Source: Promethearchaeota archaeon (GTDB taxonomy: Archaea > Asgardarchaeota > Lokiarchaeia > Sigynarchaeales > SOKP01). Taken from it: a stretch of DNA of 19,107 nt. Numbering within the stretch: the first letter of the stretch is position 1; every line of letters begins with the position of its first letter. The translations under genes were made by a program, and so were the position numbers. The notes under the pieces were generated by a model, which was given only the letters and a program-made list of their open reading frames with translations, had not been told where the DNA came from and did no database searches. Shown here one piece after another: positions 14,842 to 19,107 of this stretch. The stretch lies in the NCBI GenBank assembly GCA_019058515.1, contig JAHPYY010000179.1, forward strand, positions 1-19,107, in the 5' to 3' direction.

Positions 14842-14900
14842 TTTACGGGATTTTTTTAACCGAAATTTTTACTATTTTACCTTTATTATTGGTAATCTTT
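14842..14900 (+). terminator. T-rich region after TFB
   Basis: Just after the TFB stop, T tracts (ATTTTTTTAACC, AATTTTTAC, CTATTTTACC) occur in succession, fitting archaeal U-rich termination. The following 175 bp up to the convergent hydrolase gene show no gene. Confidence 0.45.
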
Positions 14901-15075
14901 TGTATGGGTTGAGGAATTTTATTAACTGAAAGCGTTGCTTTAAAAAGATTTAAAATTTAATTCGAGTCTATTCATCCTAGTTCGTTAGGTATATAATAAA
15001 TTCCCTTTTTTCAAAAAAAACTAAATAGAATCGAATAATTTTATTTTAAATAGTTTTATTTTAATAAAAAACTCC

Positions 15076-15924
15076 TCAAAGGTGCTTTTCTAACCACACG
15101 TACATGTCCTGATACACATAATCTCGCCCTTTTTCGTGAAGTAAATCGTGAAGAAATCCATCGTACTCCTTGTACAGTTTGTCTGCGCTTTTAACGGCGT
15201 CTGCAAATTGTTTGGTTGTAGATTTATCGACGAGTTTGTCGTTTCCCGCCTGCATAATGAAGACGGGACAGATTAATTTAGGAGCATTTTCCATTGCCCA
15301 TTTTATAGAATTATTCATCTCCGCTATGGTTTTAACGGTTACTTGGTTAAGCTTCTGTTTATCAGCGATGTATTTCCTCAACACTTTAAGATCGCTAGTT
15401 AATAGGTTGTGATCCACTTCAATGTCGATAATCCTAGTAGGGGCTAATTTTGAGATAGATTTGGTTAGAGTTTTAGCGACCTTTTTCCCAAATAGTGATT
15501 CCATTATAATACCAAGCGTTGGTGAGGATACGATAACACCTGCTAAGGCAGGATGGTTGATAGCGTAGATTAAGCTGATTAATCCCCCAAAAGAATGCCC
15601 TAAAACGAAAATTTTTTTTCCCTCGGCCTTCTTTTTTACCACATCTATAAATAGTATTATGTCTTTCTGCAGGTGGTCCATGCTATCGATGTGTCCGGGA
15701 AACTCACCCCTATTTCTCCAATGTCCTCTTAAATCGAAACTATATAAACCATATCCTTGCTCAGCGAAGTATTCTGCGATTAATGCACATCTATCAGAGT
15801 GTGTTGCCAAATCGTGAATACAGACGATATACGCTTTTATTTCTCCGTCGGGCACCCAATACTGGTAAAATAATTTTTTTACTTCTCTCCCTTCAAAGTA
15901 GTCTGAATCGTGCTTCATGTTCAA
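15076..15924 (-). CDS. alpha/beta hydrolase, monoacylglycerol lipase / lysophospholipase-like
   Basis: A 282-residue serine hydrolase of the alpha/beta fold, resembling the monoglyceride lipase/PldB group (Hydrolase_4). The nucleophile elbow GHSFGG (109-114) gives Ser111. The acid is likely Asp229 in QAGNDKLVD and the base His259 in GFLHDLLHE. The oxyanion-hole strand HDLATHSDR (37-45) and DLRGHWRNRG (64-73) are typical. A lid-like insertion runs at about 140-210. No signal peptide, so it is cytoplasmic. The substrate is not settled; Asgard lipids are probably ether-linked, so a lysolipid or a different ester may be the target. It is divergent from porG with 61 bp between starts. An alternative ATG is two codons inside (15918). 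Confidence 0.88.
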   Translation of the reverse strand: MNMKHDSDYFEGREVKKLFYQYWVPDGEIKAYIVCIHDLATHSDRCALIAEYFAEQGYGLYSFDLRGHWRNRGEFPGHIDSMDHLQKDIILFIDVVKKKAEGKKIFVLGHSFGGLISLIYAINHPALAGVIVSSPTLGIIMESLFGKKVAKTLTKSISKLAPTRIIDIEVDHNLLTSDLKVLRKYIADKQKLNQVTVKTIAEMNNSIKWAMENAPKLICPVFIMQAGNDKLVDKSTTKQFADAVKSADKLYKEYDGFLHDLLHEKGRDYVYQDMYVWLEKHL

Positions 15925-15985
15925 ACAATTGAAAATAATTTATATTAAATAGTATTAATTTAGTTATTCTTATTAAATAATTTTA

Positions 15986-16585
15986 GTGTGTGAGATGCAA
16001 ACTACTGATTTAACTCGCATAAATATCGTATTTCACGGGAGAGGGGGTCAGGGATGCGTTACAGCCTCTCAAATTATGGTAGAAGCCGCGTATTTAAGCG
16101 GAAATTTCGTAGATGTACAAGCGTTTCCATCGTTTGGAGCCGAGAGAAGAGGTGCTCCTGTTCAAGCCTATGCTAAGCTTAGTTTCGATGAAAAGATATG
16201 GGATCGCTCTCAAATTTACAAGCCCCATATCCTTATTATATTGGATGAGACGGTACTAACTATGGATATCGCAAAATCACTACAACCTAACGGGATTTTC
16301 GTTATAAATTCTGATAAAGATCCCAAGTATTTCCAAGATACTTATAATTTAAGGGGTGCTAAAATCTATGTAGCTAACATCAACAAGTTAGCTTTCGATA
16401 ACAATCTTCTCATCGAAGGCTTACCCGTCATAAATATTCCAATATTAGGATTGGTATCTAAAGCTATACCTCAATTAAGTCTGGAAAACTTAAAAACGGT
16501 TATTTTAAAACATTTAGGGGAAAAACTGGGCCTTAAAAACTACGAATTAATGCGTAAAGGATACGAACTAGTCAGAACGAATTAA
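15986..16585 (+). CDS. porG: pyruvate/2-oxoacid:ferredoxin oxidoreductase gamma subunit
   Basis: Gamma subunit of the CoA-dependent 2-oxoacid:ferredoxin oxidoreductase, which with alpha, beta and delta converts pyruvate and CoA to acetyl-CoA, CO2 and reduced ferredoxin. The 199-residue protein has the family opening IVFHGRGGQGCVTASQIMVEAA (14-35), FPSFGAERRGAPVQAYAKL (48-66) and the closing GLPVINIPILGLVSKA region. Start may be GTG 15986 or ATG 15995; ATG leaves a protein starting at MQTTDL, and no ribosome site decides. Upstream TATA-like TTATATTAAATAG (15939-15951) would give a short leader. porD and porA lie 1.5 kb downstream on the same strand, with a histidine kinase on the other strand between them. 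It overlaps the end of that kinase gene by 14 bp. Which oxoacid is used is not shown; pyruvate is the likely one. Confidence 0.93.
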   Translation: MCEMQTTDLTRINIVFHGRGGQGCVTASQIMVEAAYLSGNFVDVQAFPSFGAERRGAPVQAYAKLSFDEKIWDRSQIYKPHILIILDETVLTMDIAKSLQPNGIFVINSDKDPKYFQDTYNLRGAKIYVANINKLAFDNNLLIEGLPVINIPILGLVSKAIPQLSLENLKTVILKHLGEKLGLKNYELMRKGYELVRTN

Positions 16586-17831
16586 GATTTGTTACGCTTT
16601 TTTCCCTTGGTAATAGTACCTCAAAAGTTGCTCCCTTGTGCCTACCTTCCGAACGAGCTCGAATGAAGCCCTCGTGAAGTTTGATGATTTCTTGCGAGAT
16701 AAATAATCCTAATCCCGAACCCTGAATATCGATGTATTCTAATCCGTCTCCATACCGTTCAAATTTGCCGAATCGCGTAAACACCCTTTTTTTCTCTAAT
16801 TTGGTTAATCCGATCCCCGAGTCTTTTACAGTGGTTTTAACCCATTTTTCGTTTGACTCTAGTCTGATGTTAATTTTCCCTTGTGGGGGGGTATTTTTAA
16901 TGGCATTGGATACAAGGTTGGTGAATACCTGTTCAATTCGCAATTTGTCGACACTTACTAATGCTTCCGATGGTAATTCCAAAGAAAGTTTAATTTGTTT
17001 TTTCTGTAGTTGATATGAAAATTCATTTGTAGTTTCTTTGATTAATTTAGTTAGGTCAGTGGGCTTTTTGCTTAAGGAAAGCTTGTTAAACTCTATTCGA
17101 GATATATTTATTAGGTTTTCAACAAGCCTGTATAATCGTTTGCCCCCTCTTTGAATAATGTGAACGATCTCCAAAATTTCATCTTGTAAACTGTCCGGAA
17201 AGGCAGTTAACAACAATTCAGAAGCGTTATTAATCGTCATCAACGGAGTTTTTAACTCGTGGGAAACTCGCGATATAATGTTTTTTCTCATGTTATCTAA
17301 TTCTTTTAACCTACTAATTTCCTCTCGAATTAAAGCTTCTGCTACTTTTCTATTGGTTACATTTAAACAAAATAGTTGGATCCTTCTACGATTACCAAAA
17401 CTAACCAAAGAATCTTGAACTTCGACCCAAATTTGGGTAGCATCCTTTTTATAAAATTCTATAACCATCGGGGGATGATTTTCACCTTTTAAGATGCTCT
17501 CTCTTCTCTTTATTAATTTTTTAGTGAGCTTCTTATTTGTAAAATCAGAAAAATAGGTTTTTCCAGAAAAATCTTCCTTTGAATAACCGGTTAATTCAAA
17601 TGTTGCAGGGTTACAATCTATAACTTTACCTTCCTCATCTAATAAGATGATAGCAAATGGCGAGTTATTAAATAATTGGTTAAATCGATCTTCATATTCT
17701 TTCAATCTCGCCTTATTATCGCATCTTTTATTATCTTGACATAGATCTCTATTATATGACCTTTTATCTAATTGATCGTTCATTCCCTCGTCGCAATTAA
17801 GAGTTTCTTGATCAATATTAAAGTCTTTCAT
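16572..17831 (-). CDS. soluble PAS-domain sensor histidine kinase
   Basis: A 419-residue two-component histidine kinase without membrane segments. Order: polar N-terminus (1-42), PAS sensor domain (about 45-165, with NNSPFAIILLDEEGKVIDCN and the C-terminal LNVTNRK), HisKA dimerisation domain with H-box SRVSHELKTPL, phospho-His191, and HATPase_c domain with N-box FTNLVSNAIKN (303-313), G1 DSGIG (337-341), F-box FTRFGKF and G2 GSGLGLFIS (371-379). The kinase is complete. No receiver domain is attached and no response regulator is adjacent; the receiver proteins at 10103-12357 are 4 kb away and could be partners. A cytosolic stimulus is expected from the PAS domain, perhaps redox or a small ligand. 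It lies on the opposite strand inside what would otherwise be a por gene cluster. Start ATG 17831. Confidence 0.93.
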   Translation of the reverse strand: MKDFNIDQETLNCDEGMNDQLDKRSYNRDLCQDNKRCDNKARLKEYEDRFNQLFNNSPFAIILLDEEGKVIDCNPATFELTGYSKEDFSGKTYFSDFTNKKLTKKLIKRRESILKGENHPPMVIEFYKKDATQIWVEVQDSLVSFGNRRRIQLFCLNVTNRKVAEALIREEISRLKELDNMRKNIISRVSHELKTPLMTINNASELLLTAFPDSLQDEILEIVHIIQRGGKRLYRLVENLINISRIEFNKLSLSKKPTDLTKLIKETTNEFSYQLQKKQIKLSLELPSEALVSVDKLRIEQVFTNLVSNAIKNTPPQGKINIRLESNEKWVKTTVKDSGIGLTKLEKKRVFTRFGKFERYGDGLEYIDIQGSGLGLFISQEIIKLHEGFIRARSEGRHKGATFEVLLPREKSVTNLNSF

Positions 17832-18144
17832 AAAATTATCAGTATCTAGCAGTTAGTTCTCTCACTATTAAAATCTAGAACCTAAAATAATAACCTATTT
17901 TTTTACAAAAATTTAAAAAACCTGTTCTATAGAATTAGTGGAATTTTTGTGGTAAAAAACGAGGAAAGCACTTAATTATAAGGTATATTTCAGATTTTAA
18001 GAGCTGAATAATAAAAATTAGGTGAATACAACATTATATCTAATTTGAATGTCGTTCCAATCTCTTTTTAAGCTTAACTAAAAGAATTAAATTACTATAA
18101 TTCTTACTCATAATATATTCTATTCAAGAAAAAGAACGATAGAA
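17832..18144. other. 313-bp spacer between the histidine kinase and porD
   Basis: Divergent spacer with the kinase promoter at one side and the porD promoter at the other. AT-rich throughout, no reading frame or RNA gene is seen. The one clear structure is the inverted repeat at 18082-18105, listed separately. Confidence 0.5.
18082..18105. promoter_or_regulatory. 8-bp perfect inverted repeat upstream of porD
   Basis: AAGAATTA (18082-18089) and TAATTCTT (18098-18105) form a perfect inverted repeat around an 8-nt centre. A TATA-like ATAATATA follows at 18110-18117, about 28 bp before the porD ATG, so the repeat sits where a BRE-proximal operator or activator site would be. The porD message would be nearly leaderless. 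Confidence 0.45.
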
Positions 18145-18447
18145 ATGACCAATACAAAAAAAGATTACCAAAGGATACTTGGCTCAGTGCAAAAGCCAGT
18201 AAAGAAAGGTGAGGCTGGAAAAACGGGAACCTGGTCAACCCTAAAACCATTTATCGACCTTGAAAAGTGCATTCCCGTTAAGAGTGGTAAACCTAGTTGC
18301 TTTAATTGCTGGTTGTACTGCCCAGACGCGGTGATTACGAGAACTATCCCTCCAAAGATTGATTTTGACTATTGCAAAGGTTGTGGTATATGTGCAGAGG
18401 AATGTCCTGTAAAAGCAATAGAAATGAAAGAGGTGAAGATCGAGTGA
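18145..18447 (+). CDS. porD: pyruvate/2-oxoacid:ferredoxin oxidoreductase delta subunit (2x[4Fe-4S] ferredoxin)
   Basis: Delta subunit, a 100-residue polyferredoxin that carries electrons from the catalytic subunits to ferredoxin. Eight cysteines are present: Cys42, 52, 55, 59 (first cluster, with CFNCWLYCP) and Cys77, 80, 83, 87 ([12 protein letters not shown]), fitting two [4Fe-4S] clusters. The first Cys of cluster one is separated by nine residues (IPVKSGKPS) from the next, a longer gap than the usual CxxC. Start ATG 18145, with no clear ribosome site and a near-leaderless promoter. Its TGA overlaps the porA GTG by four bases, so the two are translationally coupled. Confidence 0.94.
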   Translation: MTNTKKDYQRILGSVQKPVKKGEAGKTGTWSTLKPFIDLEKCIPVKSGKPSCFNCWLYCPDAVITRTIPPKIDFDYCKGCGICAEECPVKAIEMKEVKIE

Positions 18448-19107
18448 CTCTTGCGGAAAAAAGTCAAGCTGATACTAAAAAAGATATTAGAGTAATTACG
18501 GGTAACCACGCTGCAGCGCACGCCATAAGACAAGCTAATGTTGGTGTAGTTTCTGCATATCCAATAACTCCACAGAGTCCCGTAGTTGAAAAGATCTCTG
18601 AATTCATAGAGGAAGGATCCCTGAAGGCTAAATTCGTAAGGGTAGAATCAGAACATAGCGCAATGGCAGTCCTCTGTGCAGCTTCTGCTACGGGATCCAG
18701 AGTGGCTACTGCGACTTCTGCTCACGGTCTTGAACTGATGTACGAGATGTTACCGTGGGCTAGCGGTAACCGCTTACCTATTGTTTTAAACTTAGCTACG
18801 AGAGCTTTAGGAGCTCCCTGGAGCGTTTGGACCGATCATCAAGATTTCATTACAGTACGAGATGTTGGATGGATTCAAATGATCTGTGAAGATAATCAAG
18901 AAATCTATGATAGCAATATTCAAGCGTTTAAAATTGCTGAGGACTCGAGGACTAATCTTCCAGTAATGATTGCTTACGATGGTTATATCCTTTCTCACAC
19001 TCTACAACCTGTAATTATTGAGCCTCAAGAAGAAATTGATAAGTTTATACCCCCAGTTAAACACCATATTAATTTATCTGACATATCCACAATTAAAGGT
19101 GTAGATC
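18444..19107 (+). CDS. porA: pyruvate/2-oxoacid:ferredoxin oxidoreductase alpha subunit, partial (3' end beyond the window)
   Basis: The first 221 residues of the alpha subunit, cut by the window edge. Seen: [27 protein letters not shown] (20-46), the family's substrate/thiamine-site region, then [42 protein letters not shown] and YDGYILSH. The alpha subunit binds and positions the oxoacid and, with the beta subunit, thiamine diphosphate. GTG 18444 is chosen because it overlaps the porD stop (GTGA) and follows an AGAGGTGA ribosome site at 18429-18436. porB would be expected next, outside the window. Confidence 0.94.
   Translation, partial: MTLAEKSQADTKKDIRVITGNHAAAHAIRQANVGVVSAYPITPQSPVVEKISEFIEEGSLKAKFVRVESEHSAMAVLCAASATGSRVATATSAHGLELMYEMLPWASGNRLPIVLNLATRALGAPWSVWTDHQDFITVRDVGWIQMICEDNQEIYDSNIQAFKIAEDSRTNLPVMIAYDGYILSHTLQPVIIEPQEEIDKFIPPVKHHINLSDISTIKGVD

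Noticed and set aside
14939..15020. Promoter-like AAAAAGATTTAAAA with a small CCTA/TAGG hairpin and T run, possible small RNA
   Set aside because: Short stem (4 bp), no conserved RNA pattern, and A/T composition gives such matches often; not enough to call a gene.
16572..17831. Histidine kinase as a mobile-element insertion in the por cluster
   Set aside because: No inverted or target-site repeats and no transposase or integrase nearby; simple rearrangement is as likely.
1..19107. CRISPR arrays, rRNA genes, insertion sequences or prophage genes
   Set aside because: No regularly spaced repeats, rRNA-like stretches, transposases, integrases or phage structural genes were recognised.

Overview
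The window is strongly AT-rich archaeal DNA, most likely from an Asgard archaeon of the Lokiarchaeia type. The best evidence is a full-length, intron-free actin (6973-8118) that follows eukaryotic actin almost from end to end, including its His-Arg-x-Phe-like tail. It sits among plainly archaeal genes: RNA polymerase subunit K (Rpb6 homologue), a TFB initiation factor, the proteasomal ATPase PAN, a Hef-type helicase and a pyruvate:ferredoxin oxidoreductase. Species-level placement cannot be made from the sequence alone.

Layout. 1-1348 (minus): N-terminal part of a Hef/FANCM-like helicase, cut by the window edge. 1544-1646: a tRNA-Val(CAC) with an unusual 36-nt variable region. 1758-3121: rpoK, a small winged-helix-like protein and a GNAT acetyltransferase, the last two sharing a 37-bp divergent promoter region. 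3139-5704 (minus): a two-gene operon, PAN followed one base later by a HEAT-like/LRR protein. 5884-6538: a tiny zinc-ribbon-like ORF convergent with a winged-helix regulator. 6973-8118: actin. 8291-8544: a small hypothetical gene with a start-codon puzzle. 8636-8769: two strong inverted repeats with no gene. 8989-10026: a nitronate monooxygenase-like flavoprotein.

10103-12357 (minus) holds two tandem paralogues with an uncommon domain order: acidic tail, ribbon-helix-helix DNA-binding motif, histidine-kinase dimerisation/H-box domain without an ATPase domain, then a response-regulator receiver. 12841-13404: a SatP/YaaH acetate transporter. 13954-14841: TFB behind two near-identical promoter elements. 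15076-15924: an alpha/beta hydrolase. 15986-16585: porG. 16572-17831 (minus): a soluble PAS histidine kinase lying between porG and porDA. 18145-19107: porD and the first part of porA, overlapping by four bases.

Functional links. PAN and the LRR protein are likely co-expressed, making the LRR protein a candidate proteasome partner. The two RHH-DHp-REC proteins lack the kinase catalytic domain and so need a partner kinase; the PAS kinase at 16572-17831 is the only complete one in view. porG/porD/porA encode parts of one 2-oxoacid:ferredoxin oxidoreductase, and with SatP point to acetate/acetyl-CoA metabolism. The most novel-looking items are the RHH-DHp-REC pair, the PAN-LRR operon, the structured region at 8636-8769 and the odd tRNA.
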